Part shown: one piece after another, positions 19,941 to 32,200 of the stretch
Layout of the letters: each line of letters starts with the position of its first letter
How positions within the stretch are numbered: position 1 is the stretch's first letter
NCBI GenBank assembly: GCA_030278955.1
Contig: JAOANR010000004.1
Span: forward strand, 60,887,541-60,951,540
Reading direction: 5' to 3'
DNA: 64,000 nucleotides
Source: Hygrophila difformis
Taxonomy: Eukaryota; Streptophyta; Magnoliopsida; Lamiales; Acanthaceae
Translations under genes and position numbers: made by a program
The notes under the pieces: generated by a model
What the model was told of the DNA's origin: nothing
Databases searched by the model: none
What the model saw: the letters and a program-made list of their open reading frames with translations, nothing else

Positions 19941-20588
19941 TTAGTATTATTCCCGTTCAATGGGCGGAAATATGAATATGAATAAAAAAATTGAATTTAA
20001 CAAATAAAATTGTTCAACTTTATTATGTCGATTACATTCCCTGGTATCCTTATACATTGCATAACAATCAGCAATAGACAATATACCACTACCAATAATT
20101 TATACTATATTACAATTTACTTAAAAAATAATACTACAAACAATAGTCTAAAAGGACAAAAAAATGAAAACTAAATATTAAAGACTTTCTACTCACAGAA
20201 TTATATGAAATCACAGTTGCACAGTGTAATTGATTATTGATATTGATTCATCATAAAGCCGTGAGAAATTAGAAATTTCACAAATATATTGATATTTTCA
20301 AATTAAATTAAAAAAAATCTAAGAAAATACTCTAGTGAATGAATCCATAGTAAATTAATACTAATAAATGATTAGGCAAAAAATATTATTTATTGTACCA
20401 TCGTCGCCAATTTCTTAATGATATGATTTTGTATGGTCATAGTTTCATCAACTTTATTATAGTATTGTTATCTAATACAAATATTTGTTATCCATTAATG
20501 AATATAATATCAATTTATAAAATATTTTATTATATATTTTTTAAATATAATTTCAATATTTGTTACTCCTATTATTTAAAAAAAATAC
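19941..20588 (-). mobile_element. Helitron-like element, minus strand (3' end at 19941)
   Basis: Read on the minus strand the end is ...CCGCCCATTGAACGGGAATAATACTAA followed by T. That is a CTRR terminus (CTAA) preceded by a short GC hairpin (CCGCCCATTGAACGGG). The adjacent sequence (CGACATAATAAAGTTG) matches the 3' part of the elements ending at 53089 and 54455. The 5' boundary is not clear, so the right end is approximate. Confidence 0.55.
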
Positions 20589-20757
20589 TTAAATAGACTG
20601 TTTTGTTTGGATTTGTTTTCATTTCAAAACTCTGTTAAGATTTGTCGATATTCGTTTGGTGTATATTTTTTTAAAATGATATTCATACAATATTTAGAAA
20701 TTTAATAATTTAATTTGGATATGATTTGATATAGTTGGGAAAAAAATAGAGTTTAAA
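20589..20757. repeat. Direct repeat copy 2
   Basis: This is the partner of 19761-19934. Shared strings include GGTGTATATTTTTTTAAAATG and ATAGTTGG followed by an A run. Confidence 0.8.
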
Positions 20758-21026
20758 TGAGATATGTGTTGATTTTGCTCAAATGTAACCGATTTGTTTC
20801 TTTGAATTTGTTTGTCATTTAAAAATTTGTTGAGATAGGAAGATATAGGAGTATTTTTTTAAGAGTACATTTTAATTTATTAGTTTTTAATTAACTTTTT
20901 GATGAGTTTCAATTAGGCTTCGTATCATCAAAAATTATGTGGATGGATCCATCCATACATCACACACCAACAACTATTTTAAGATAAATAAATAAATCAA
21001 ACAAACACAAAAATTGAATATATCAT

Positions 21027-21428
21027 TGTTGGGTAAAAAACGCATTAGCAGCGGACCTCTTTTTCAAGTGTGTACAAGTGTTGGATAATCTCACTATAAG
21101 TAACATTATCTCTCTCAAAGATGAGGAAAACTCTTCTGGGAAGAAAGAACTTTTATTATGATACTTCGACACTTACAACTTTGGTGATGTTGTGGTAGAG
21201 GTAGTGATTGTGGTCTTGTATTGTTGGTGTTGGACAAATGACCACTACACCTCTATTTATACTATCCTATAAAACATTCTAAAAATAATTCTTTACAAAT
21301 CTAGAATCCTAAAGAATATGGAATAATGTGGAACACTTTAGACCTATCTAGAAGTCTCAATATTTGAGAAGATAATACAAGCCTATTAATGAATTTAATA
21401 CTTCATTCATAATCAAAAGAATCTAACA
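21027..21428 (-). repeat. Possible LTR or solo-LTR fragment
   Basis: The segment has TG...CA termini on the plus strand (TGTTGGGT...TCTAACA). A minus-strand TATAAATAGAGG lies near 21260, as in an LTR promoter. The flanking five bases (ATCAT and TTCTT) do not match, so it may be one LTR of a broken element or not an LTR at all. Confidence 0.35.
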
Positions 21429-21570
21429 TTCTTTGTTTTTTTACACGATTCAATGCAAATTTTTTACGATTAATATCTCAAATTGTATAAAAATAAAAAT
21501 TATAAAAATTAATATTATAAAACTATTTGATTACACGAATCAATTGACTATATTTTATCTGATGTAACTA

Positions 21571-21805
21571 CTACCTTCGTTCTTTTTTAATAGCTCCATT
21601 CAAACAACTGTTTTCAACTAACTGATTTTAGATGGTTTTATATGATAAAAATTGTAAAGTAATAGTGAAAGTAGAGATTACAAACTACAAAACTCATGTT
21701 AGGCTTACCTTCAAAATTATTCTATAACCTAACTAAATAAGGCTCCAAAGTCAACTAGTTGAAAACAATGATTGAAATGGAATAATTAAAAAAGAACAGA
21801 TGAAG
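21571..21805. mobile_element. Stowaway-like MITE
   Basis: It is flanked by TA and about 235 bp long. The termini CTACCTTCGTTCTTTTTTAAT and ATTAAAAAAGAACAGATGAAG are inverted repeats. The interior pair CAACTGTTTTCAACTA / TAGTTGAAAACAATG extends the palindrome. Confidence 0.8.
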
Positions 21806-21809
21806 TATA

Positions 21810-22680
21810 TTAAAAGTCGAATCAAGTTACTCAGTGAATAATGAAAACTATACAAATGTTATTAACTTTAAAAAAAACAATAACTAGAATATTAATTTAG
21901 GAGGGAGTAGATAATTTTAGAAACTTTAATTTTGGAGGGATCTCAACCATCATCATAACATAATAACGTATCTTCTATCCAATCCGGTTACGGTACAACC
22001 TCTTCAAGAGCCTTTAGGTGCAGACATCACATAAAAGGCATATCGCATCACAAAATACTTATTTGAGCATCACATTTTTGGCATCACACAACACACAAAA
22101 TACACCATTTCATACATCACATAACACAACTCTTACATCACACATATGGTGGCTGCATGTGCAGTCACCTGCACACTAACCCCTTCCTCTTCTATCAAAA
22201 TTCAAAAGAGTAGGAACAATAATGGTAATAGTACACTAATACTAATAATCATGCCAAAAGGAAAAAAATTAAGGTTCCGTGAGGTCCGAGGTTCGACCCC
22301 ACGGGATGACGAAATCAAAATACAAACTTGCCTCATTAAAGTAGTGCTAAAACCCCATTTCCCCTTTGCTAGAAATAAAATAAAAAGGAAGATGGAAATT
22401 AAATAAATGAAATCAATAATGCAGTCAAAGCACGACTGCCAAGCATTTTACACGGCCTCTGCCAGGAAGGGGAAGATGAAGTAATATACAAATCCGCCAA
22501 GGCACACCAAGTCAATAAGGGGAAGCCAATCCAAAACCCCAACCCTCGCCGAATCCACGATCCGACGATTAACCCTTCCTATTTTTTGGATTCTTTGTGA
22601 TCCGATCGCTTGGTTTTTTGTTTTTTTTTCTTCTTCTTTCTTTTCTTGTTTATCTTCTCTGTGTACAGCAGTTTAATTGA
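21810..22680. other. Intergenic and 5' flank of the PP2C gene
   Basis: It holds short CATCACA-rich stretches (about 22020-22145) and a GAGGTTCGACCCC box-B-like string at 22288, but no supportable gene until the PP2C leader. Confidence 0.4.
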
Positions 22681-22731
22681 GGGTACAGGGTTTGCGGCTT
22701 TATTTCTTCCGATTTGGGGAGTGGTGGATCG

Positions 22732-22831
22732 GTGAGCGATGATTTACTTTGTTTTGATTTTGAAGTTTTATTAATCGGTTGATTTTAATTCAATTTTGGT
22801 TATGTTGTTGGCGATCCCGATTTTGTTGCAG
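22732..22831 (+). other. Probable 5'-UTR intron of the PP2C gene
   Basis: A GGATCG|GTGAGC donor and a TTGTTGCAG acceptor lie just upstream of the ATG at 22901. The flanking T/C-rich leader from about 22600 looks like a plant 5' UTR. This is inferred from splice signals only. Confidence 0.45.
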
Positions 22832-22900
22832 GTTTTAGGTTTTTCGCTCTTCCTGAGTGTTTGGAAGGTAGATGTTGATTGCTGAGGTGTTGTGAGATAC

Positions 22901-25110
22901 ATGGAGAGTTTATGCTGCTGCTTCAATTGCTCTGAGGTGATGATTTACGCCTTTTCAGCTTCCTCTGATTATTATGATGTTAGGGTTTGAAGTTTATTTT
23001 TCTGGTGAATTGGTGTTTGAATTTTATTCAATTTGGACTATCCTTACATATTTCTGTAGTTTTGTGTCAGATTGAGATGGGAAGGGATGGTATGATTGAT
23101 TTGTGCTGTATATATGTATAGTATGTGTGTGTATTCTGTCTTGCCATGGATAGTTTTTGAGATGAAATGATAGAAATTATGAATTCAAATATTTGGGTTT
23201 GATGTTGAAAAACTTGCAAGTTTTTGTTGATGTATCCTTTTCGATGTTGGGAATTTCTTATGCATGATATATAGTTGATAAACTGTCTTGTTTTACTTTA
23301 GAATATATTTGATGATGTGTCTCTATTGCTACTTTTGTTGGATCGTTTGCTGAATATTATCAAGTCTACGTCAAATTTTGGTTAATTTGAGAGTCAGATC
23401 ATCATCTATTACCCAACCATTTCTATGTGCATCTAGTCGTAAAACCTCTTCTTTTCATTTAGCTCGCAGGAGGGCGTTCTTCATGTGGCTCCGGGAAGGG
23501 AAGAAGCAGTCAGGGGCGTGCAAAGTATGGATTCATTTTAGTAAAGGGAAAGGCCGACCATCCTATGGAGGATTATCATGTTTCTAAATTTGTACAATTT
23601 CAAGGTCGTGAGTTGGGGCTATTTGCTATATTTGATGGGCATCTAGGGGACACTGTGCCGGCTTACTTACAGAAGCATTTGTTTGCCAATATTGTAAAGG
23701 AGGTTGGTTGCATCATGGATGAGTTTTTTTCATTTATCTTTCTTGTTATTTTGATGTCTAGAATTTGATTACGACCTAGACAGCATCATAATTAATGTGT
23801 CTATACTCCACCTATGCACTTTATTATTTCGACCAGTCTAATCCTCTCATCAGTCGATTCTTCTAATTATTGCACTCTTTAAATGACGATTGGTCATATA
23901 ATCAATACACTTTTTAACACGTGTGGTTCCCATTACATATAAGCTAATAGATACTTCGTAACTGCAAAACATTCTAAGATCACTTTTGGAATTTATGGAA
24001 TGCCAAAAATCTGACAAACCAATATAAGTAATTTAAAACTAGCGAGATTGTGTCGATTCATTTATTAGTCTCCTTTGACCATATTGATTAATGCTGCCAG
24101 GAAGAGTTTTGGACGGACCCTTGCAGGTCTATTGCAAAAGCCTACGAGAGAACTGATCAGGCTATTTTGTCACACAATCCCGATCTCGGTAGAGGTGGGT
24201 CCACTGCTGTCACAGCAATTCTAATAAACGGTCGCCGGCTGTGGATAGCGAATGTTGGAGATTCACGAGGTGTCCTTTCCCGGAGGGGGCAAGCTATACA
24301 AATGACTATAGATCATGAGCCAAACACAGAGAGGGATAGCATTGAAAATAGAGGTGGTTTTGTCTCAAACATGCCGGGTAAATTGGCAGTAAATACTCCC
24401 TACGTATTTTTTTTTCTATGTTTTTTTGATGAGAAATGTATTATGAAATACATCGTTTTGTCTTTATCGATGCAATGGCACATTAAATAGCAGATGTTTT
24501 ACTTTGTTGCTTGTTCATTCCCTTAATCATTAGATTAGGGCATCCTTCTACAGTTGTACTTACTTATGCATTCTTAATGAGCTTACAAGTCTAAAATGAC
24601 ATGTATTTCCAAACAAAGGCAGCAGTAGATTTTTGAACATTGTTAGAATATCATGAACTTCGCTCCAGATTTTATTTTCTAGTCAAAAAATAAAAACACA
24701 ATGCCTGCAACATTTTGCCAGGAGATGTTGCAAGAGTGAATGGGCAATTAGCTGTTTCTCGTGCTTTTGGAGACAAGAACTTGAAGACGCACTTACGATC
24801 TGATCCTGATATAACAAGTGCCGACATTGATGCTGATACAGATCTCCTCATTCTTGCTAGTGACGGTTTATGGAAGGTTCCCTCATGATCCCCCCCTCAA
24901 CTATTTCTTTCTTTTACTTGTATCACCAATCATAACACTAATATCTCATACATCGGCGCCTTATAAAAATTCCAGGTAATGTCAAATCAAGAGGCTGTAG
25001 ATATTGCAAAGAAGATCAGAGACCCTCAGAAAGCAGCCAAACAGTTAGCCTCGGAAGCAGTGCTCAGAGAAAGCAAAGATGACATTTCCTGCATAGTTGT
25101 CCGGTTTTAA
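22901..25110 (+). CDS. Protein phosphatase 2C (plant clade F-like)
   Basis: The exons are 22901-22936, 23463-23702, 24101-24377, 24722-24876 and 24976-25110. All are GT-AG and in phase, giving 280 aa. The N-terminus MESLCCCFNCSE leads into a Gly/Ser-rich stretch, then a single PP2C domain. PP2C motifs in order are MEDYH, FAIFDGHLGD, GGSTAVTAI, WIANVGDSRGVLS, DHEPNTERDSIENRGG, VNGQLAVSRAFGDKNLK, LILASDGLWK and ESKDDISCIVVRF. The metal-coordinating Asp residues are all present. The enzyme removes phosphate from phospho-Ser/Thr with Mn or Mg. Length and motifs match the short Arabidopsis PP2Cs such as At1g34750 and At4g28400. The Cys-rich N-terminus may be lipid-modified, which is a guess. Confidence 0.92.
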
Positions 25111-25560
25111 GCCTGCAAGCACAGTTTCACCGTTTTGCGGGTTTTTGTACATTATGCCTCGGCTGAAGTTCAAAAATTCTAAGCAGAAATTCGACTTGAA
25201 TGTGGCTTCTATTTGTCTGGCTACTTGTAATGCTTGAAGTATCAGAAGCATTTTGTTGTGTGTATGTGTATGTGTGCGTGAGTTTTTTTTTTTTCTTTTT
25301 CTTCTTTTCCTTTTCTTACTATTGTTTGATTTCTGTCCTGTGTAATGTAGATCTTTACCATTTTTTTCGTTGTTTTTGATTTTGCAATTAAGACATGGGA
25401 TTGAGGTATTTTCTACAGTTTGTAATAATCCACCATAGGAGGATGAGGTTCTAGTGATGATGCATATACATGTACAAGATCTGGGATTTGAATTTATTTT
25501 ACTTCTGATTGTTTGATAGACGCGCATATGATATGAATTGTGGGTAGAGATACTATTGCG
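25111..25560. other. PP2C 3' UTR and flank
   Basis: Downstream sequence is T-rich (poly-T near 25285-25300) with no second gene visible. Confidence 0.4.
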
Positions 25561-25934
25561 TTGTGATTGTTCTTAGTATTTATTTATTTCTCCTGTTTAT
25601 TATGCTTGTATTTGATTGCAACATGTATTTGTTTTTATAGTTTCAAATGACTATGCAATGAACCGTGTTTGCGGTATGTGGAGGTAAGTCTGCATGAAGT
25701 TGAAATGAAGTACTTATAATTTACTACAAATGATAGTATAACATCACTTTGGATTGTTGAAATTATTGCCAATGCATCCATCGGTTATGGTTGTAGGATC
25801 TGAAAAATGTAAGGACTAGTGTTGGGAATTGGGATCTAGCCGAAGCAAATTGTCACTGAAGCTTATAATGCATCCATCGGTTAATGTATAATGTATTGTC
25901 TAAAAAGAAACCTTCTAATTGTCTCCGAAGCTTG

Positions 25935-26197
25935 CTACCTCCGTTCTCATATAAATGAACCATTTGCATAGTAGTAACTATTCATTGGGTAACTTTAACT
26001 AATTTTTTAGACATAGTTATATAAGAAAAAATATAGTCATATGAGATCTTGTTAGATTCGTCTAATCACATAGTTTTAGAATATCAAATTTTTATAATTT
26101 TTTACTTATATACAATTTGAGTTATAAATATTTAAAAATGTATCTTGAACTGCGTGAAATGCAGAATTTGTGCATTTATTTGAGAACAGACGAAATA
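25935..26197. mobile_element. Degenerate Stowaway-like MITE
   Basis: It starts CTACCTCCGTTCTCATATAAA and ends near AACAGACGAAATA. It shares the internal GTCATATGAGATCTTGTTAG motif with the other MITEs. The flanking TA is not perfect. Confidence 0.6.
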
Positions 26198-26630
26198 TAA
26201 TTCAATTCAGCTCTTCAAATTCACATAATACCTGGACAAACTTTTTGTTCCGTGGAACTTGTAATTACGGATTACCCCAGGGTTAAGATTACATGCAAAC
26301 ACAATTTTTTACCCCCACCCTCCCAAAAAAAAAATACTAATAAATAAAGTAAATTGCAACCTGACAAGATATTTTCATTGTAAAAATAATTTTTATATAA
26401 TAATAAATTTATGTATAAATATATTCAGTTTAAGGATTTAGGTTGGAGAGTAATGTAAAGAATTAGAGTTATTAAGTGAGTTTTTTTTAGCTTATACAGG
26501 CTAGAAGATGAGTGGCATGGACAACCCAACCTTCATGTTGGGAGTTAAGGGAATAAGCTAAGTCAACATCCTTATTAAGCGAGTTGAGCGAGCCTCAGTA
26601 GGTGGAGTTTGAGTTTGGGCTCATTTAATA

Positions 26631-26868
26631 CTTCCTCCGTATTTAAATAAAAGTAATGTTTGCATATTAAACACTATTAATTGAGTTACTTTGTTTCGTC
26701 ATTTTAACATAGTAATCTAAGATAAAATACAGTCAAGTGAGATCTTGTGATATTCGTCTAATCGCGTACTTTTATAATATTAAAGTTTTATAGTTTTTTC
26801 TTTTATAAAATTTGAGATATTACTCTTTAAAAATATGTATTGGATTGCGTGAAAACAAGGAATATTAA
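26631..26868. mobile_element. Degenerate Stowaway-like MITE
   Basis: The left end CTTCCTCCGTATTTAAAT follows TA. The family motif CAAGTGAGATCTTGTGATAT is inside. The right end is eroded. Confidence 0.55.
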
Positions 26869-27365
26869 ATTTTTTTTGAATATATTAACCAGCTGAACTC
26901 GGTTTGTTTTTCAAACGAGTATAAGATCAAGCTTGATTTGGCTCGTTAAACTTAAATGAACGAGCCGAATTCAAGTTTTTAATGAATCGTATTGAATAAA
27001 ATTAAGTAACTAGTTATAGAGGTTGTTTGATTACAATTGTATTCAATTCCACCTAGTAAATTGTTTTAAGTAACTAGTTTTTAACATACTATTTGTCCGG
27101 CTTATATGCTTGTTTTAGCTTACAAAGGTACAAATGACCGAATGGGTGAGATAGGAGACCGGGTGGAGACTTGAACTATTTAATCTAAAAATTTAGAGTT
27201 AGTGAACTTGACTATTTGGACCAAACAATGTCATGATTAAATATTTGAATTTAAAAGATAATTAAGCTCATTCTCCCTCTAATAATTCATACCACATAGT
27301 TATAAAACAATTCAACTAATATTAAAATTTTTATTTTTCAAGCATTAAAATTGTTGACCCAATAA

Positions 27366-27630
27366 AAGTGAGTCCCACTGAATAAAAGTATTAAAGTGAG
27401 CCTATTAAAGTGAGCCTCAACGTGAGTTATCAAAGTGAGCCTTTTGAGGTGAGCCTATTAAAGTGAGCCTCAACGTGAGTTATTAAAGTGAAGCCTATTG
27501 AAGTGAGAAGTGAACTATTAAAGTGAGCCTATCAAGTGAACCTTTTGAGGTGAGCCTATTAAAGTGAGCCTATTAAAGTGAGCCTATTATTGAAGTGAGG
27601 CTATTGAAGTGAACCTATTTAAGTGAGCAT
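27366..27630 (+). repeat. Minisatellite in LTR U3 (unit about ATTAAAGTGAGCCT)
   Basis: There are some 15 or more imperfect copies of a 14-15-bp unit, with variants such as CAACGTGAGTTATCAAAGTGAGCC and TTTTGAGGTGAGCC. The array is confined to the U3 part of the solo LTR. Confidence 0.8.
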
Positions 27631-28001
27631 AGGATTATCTAAGTCAAGATTCAAGTGTGCGACACAATCATAAACCAAGTGGCGGCCAAGGGGTGCCGTA
27701 CGGCGGCCGGGGAGCTCCTGGTGGCGGCCGAGGAACCTTTGGTGGAGGCCAAGGCACGACGAATGGAGGCCATCAAAAGTGAGCAAGACACAAACCTGGG
27801 AGGCCATCAAAAGTGGCGGCGCCCCGTTTCTCGTATTATGTAGGCCCAGGAGTTACGAAGAGAATGGAAGGGAGGTTTATGTGGAGAACCAGCGTGGAGA
27901 CAGGTGTCTGACGGTTGAAGATCTCTGCCAGCAGGAGAGACGGCGTGACGACAGGTGTCCTAGGAGAGGTTGTGGGTATCTGACGGTTGAGGGTTTCTGC
28001 C

Positions 28002-28008
28002 TATAAAA
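28002..28008 (+). promoter_or_regulatory. TATA box of the solo LTR
   Basis: CTATAAAAGCC lies about 210 bp before the LTR end, typical of an LTR core promoter. Confidence 0.55.
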
Positions 28009-28332
28009 GCCAAAGGGATGTTCATTTGGAAAGCCCCTTCGACTCCACAGAGAAAAATTCATTTTCTGCAGTTTATTTTCTTTCTGCAAGTTTTATTCTG
28101 TTGTTTTCATTCTGCAATTTTACCGCTTTGTTTACGTTCCTGTAATCCTTCCTGTAATCTCTTCAAAGTTATAAATCAAAAGAGGTCTCTAAACCTCTAC
28201 ATATTTTACGCTCAACAAAAATATATTTAAGCTCGCCTCATTTATAAACGAACCACTCGGGCAGATCGGGAACTTCGGGCTTTTTTTAATAAGCTATTTT
28301 TTTGGTCCCAGAAAAGTTTTACTAGTATAATA

Positions 28333-28592
28333 CTACCTCCGTTCCTCTTTAAATGACACGTTTTGACTTTTGTTACTGTTCATTAAGTAGCTTTGACTCG
28401 ACTTTTTAATACAATTATATAAGATAAAATATAGTCAAGTGGGATCTTGTTGGTTTCGTCTAATCGCATAGATTTATAATATCAAATTTTCATAATTTTT
28501 ACTTGTATAGAATTTGAGTTATTACGAATTAAAAATGTGTATTGGATTGCGTGAAATATGGGTCCGTAGCACTTATTTAGGAACGGAGGAAG
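28333..28592. mobile_element. Stowaway-like MITE
   Basis: It is TA-flanked and 260 bp long. The termini CTACCTCCGTTCCTCTTTAAAT and GAACGGAGGAAG are inverted repeats. It contains the family motif GTCAAGTGGGATCTTGTTGG. Confidence 0.85.
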
Positions 28593-28598
28593 TATTTA

Positions 28599-28857
28599 CT
28601 ACCTCTGTTTTGTTTTATTTTTGACGGGACCACCGGTCACGCTGTTAAATTTACATTTTAAATCATCAACAACACAAGTTTTTTATATGTAAAAATTTTA
28701 AAAGTTTCATATTTAAAAACTATAAGACGAGACGAATTTAACAATATATCATTGACTATATTTTAACTTGTATAACTTTGATAAAACTTTAAATAAAAGC
28801 ATGTGTGTGAATAGTAACACCTTATTGAATGTAAGAAACATTCAAGAACGGATGAAG
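28599..28857. mobile_element. Stowaway-like MITE, tandem neighbour in opposite orientation
   Basis: It is TA-flanked and about 259 bp, only 6 bp from the previous element. The family motif appears as the complement (ACGAATTTAACAATATATC). The termini are CTACCTCTGTTTTG and GAACGGATGAAG. Confidence 0.75.
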
Positions 28858-29277
28858 TATATATTTTACGCAATTTAATACTTATTTTTAATAAGTAATA
28901 TATCTCACTTTAATTTATTTTATAATTGATGTGATATGAATTTCCACCCAAACTTTTCCTAATCGGTATGTAATAGTCTATGGGCTGTTAGCATTTTTTT
29001 ATAATAAAACCGTTCATAGAACAAAAAAAAAAAAAAGACAAACAAAAAAAGAAAACAAAAAAACGAAATGTTCATATTTTCTCATGGCGCGTCATTGAAC
29101 GCGCCACAACTACTAAACCACTTGAGTGTACACAGGTTTTGCCAAATCAGAGTTTTCCTCTCTCCTTAAACCCTCGCGATCTCTCTCTAAAACCCCAGGC
29201 CCGACTCTCTTAATTCGCCGAATCTTCAATTCATTCAACGATCAATCGGATCCCATATTGCAGTTTCTGGTTCTTAA

Positions 29278-32200
29278 ATGTCTAACGTATCGAAGCTAAA
29301 TCCCAAGGTCTGGGTGGTGATCGGCGTGGGCGTCGCCGGTGTGTTGATCCTCGCCGAGGTTCAACGCCGACGAATTAAAGCCAAGAACAAGGTTAGGGAG
29401 GATTTTGGAGCTTTCGTTGAACGCTTTGAAATTCTCCCATTTCCGCAGCCCCCCCCTCCGGCGGCCCGCCTTCCGCTCTCAGACCTTACCTTTGCAGTTA
29501 GTGACAAGTACGCACATGATCGCCCTTGGTTGATTTATCTGTTTATGAAACTTCTAACTGTGGTATCTTCTGCGTTAAATTGAATTGGCGGTTGCCTTCT
29601 TGTTTTGGTTTTCCTGAAGTAAACGGTGTAATTAATGATAACAATTTATTTGTGTTCATTGGGAGTCCGGTGGTGGTGTCTGTTCCTTGAAAAAAAGTTT
29701 TTGGCTACTTGATCGTACTGAAATTTATTAATAGTTGAGTTAAAAAGCGTTTTCCTATAAAACAAAATCCTTGATTAATATATATAATGCTTGTATGTAT
29801 TATGTTGTTGCCCTGTAGCTTTGATATAAAGGGATGTGTAACGGGATATGGAAGTTTAGCTTGGAAAAAGACCCATGAGACAGCTTGGGAAACTGCTTTA
29901 GTCGTGACCACCATGCTAAAATGCGGTGCAACCTTTGTGGGCAAGACAGTCATGGATGAACTTGGTTTTGGGTATTTCTTCTTATCTGATTGAATTTTAT
30001 TGTAATTTGTACATTGCATTTTTTGCCTCACACCCATGCCACAACATTTCTTCATAATGTCTGTCATTGGGTGCATTTCTTTCTGAATGGGAGAATTATT
30101 CCTTTTGTTGCCCCTTCCCTCCTTGTTATGGCTAAAACATTACGTGTGCATTGTGTGGGCCACGTGGTGTTGGTGGGGCTTTGTGGATATATGGTGTATT
30201 TTGTTACATGAAGAATCCAAGTTTCAAAACACTGAGGGGCATTCTTGGATATTGATTACAGGATACTAGGGGAAAATAAGAACTGCGGAACTCCAACCAA
30301 CCCACAAAAACCATCACATGTTCCTGGAGGCTCGTCCAGTGGATCAGCTGTGGCTGTTGCGGCACAAGTTGTGGATTTTGCTCTTGGTACAGTCTTTTGC
30401 TCCACATATGTTTAAGTCCTCTTCTAATTTATGCTTTCTCCAGATATACACCAGATCGATTCATGTACTACTATGACTCAATAACATTAACTGAGTGGAA
30501 ATGGTTCTTTTTATAATTTAACACTTTTTAGTAACATGTTTTTTTTCTTCCATTGTGACTGAATTTATGCTGTTAGTTGGCATCACCTTTGTTCTACACT
30601 TCTACATGTCATTTTTACTTTGATCATTATTGCTTCCTTTCACCTATGTATTCTAAATTCTAATATTTTAATTAATATTGTAGGTACTGATACAGTTGGT
30701 GGGATAAGGGTACCAGCATCGTTTTGTGGCATTCTTGGATTCAAACCATCTCATGGAGTTGTGTCAGCGATTGGTGTTTTGCCAAATTCCCAAAATTTGG
30801 ACACTGTTGGTATATAATTATACTTTTTACTATTATTCGTATTGTCAAATTTCTTAATTGCATGGTACTTGTTGAATGGCCAAACTCAAAACTAGTGATT
30901 TGTATCCCGCAATTTATGTGCTTTATTTTAGAGCTTTGATAGCTATTTTGTGGCTCTGTGCTTTGTAAGTTATTGTTTTTTCATGGTTGCCTTACATGCA
31001 TACCTATGCTTGTTACTGTTCGTGTTTCTAGATATATTATATACCAGTAAGGCCAACATTATAGAATCTGATGGTAGGGAGTAATTCATTATTGTTAGAA
31101 TTAATTTTAATAATGTAATTCATGCTTCAGGATGTTGGCTTCTGACCCATCTGTGTTGCATCGAGTGGGATATGGTCTACTCAACTTAAATCGGTTGGTG
31201 CCTAAAAAGACACGGCGCATAATTATAGCTGATGATCTTTTCCATATATCTAAGGTTCCTTTACAGAAGACTGTTCATGTTCTAAGGAAAGTGACAGAGA
31301 GATTGTCAGGCTGTAAGTTGTTTTTCATTGGCCCGATAATATTGCTGATGACAAATTGATGTATCAAGTTTTGGAATGGAAGGCCATTTATATGAGATTG
31401 ATAAGTTTTTGTGTCCAAGGAAGTAATCAAGAACTATGTTTATTTTATTTCATTTTTTTCCAATTTTCAGACCAGACACCTAAGCATATAAATTTGGGGA
31501 ATTATGTTGCATCAAAAGTGCTCAGCCTGAAATTTTTGTTGCCTGAAGAATCAACAGACAAGCAGACGGGAATATCTACTCTGAGAGCACTGTCTTTGTC
31601 AATGCTTTTTCTTCAGAGGTTTGCCCAAATACTAGCATAGATTTTGCTCCTTTTATATGTTATTATTCTAATAAAAGTTGTGCTTGGTTGCAGGAACATT
31701 CAGTATTTTACACTTTTATTTGGTTATAAAGCATTTAGAAGTAATTCAATATTATACCAACTTTGAACTTGTTGGAATTTATAAAGTTATCTAATCATTC
31801 TACGTCTTTAACAGCTCATGTTTCAGATGAGTTGATTAGCTATAATATTGTATTATAGCCAAATGTTGTATTGTAAGTCCCAGTAGCACTTCTGTATCTG
31901 TTACTTCGTTTATGTATCTGCTATTGCTGGTTCCATCCAGTTCTGTTTCCACAATGAAGGCAATCGCCATTAACGTGAGGTGACCTGTTGGCTTTATTTG
32001 CAAAATGAGTTTCCTTATAGCTACTTGAGGTTTTAAGTGAGTTTGTTACCTACTATATAAACAATATGCCATCAAAATGACATTAAGTCATTAATGAGTT
32101 TTAGTTTCATCTTGTTGAGCATCTTGGATGTCTTTTTCAACATCTCTATTGTTGGAACTTCTTTTAAATTGATCCCTTAGGGTTTTTCTGATCAGAGATT

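Larger units (their letters stand above)
27352..28217 (+). repeat. Solo LTR, 866 bp, with 5-bp target duplication
   Basis: The termini TGTTGA (27352) and TCAACA (28217) are perfect inverted 6-mers. AAAAT is duplicated on both sides (27347-27351 and 28218-28222). TATAAAA at 28002-28008 gives a plus-strand U3/R arrangement. No primer-binding site or coding region follows, so this is a solo LTR left by recombination. A minisatellite lies in its U3. Confidence 0.9.

Noticed and set aside
22146..22406. Small plus-strand frame before the PP2C gene
   Set aside because: It has no conserved features and overlaps a box-B-like string (GAGGTTCGACCCC) that suggests decayed retroposon sequence.
27366..27630. 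Regular short repeats as a possible CRISPR array
   Set aside because: There are no uniform spacers and the repeats are contiguous and degenerate. The locus is inside a plant solo LTR.
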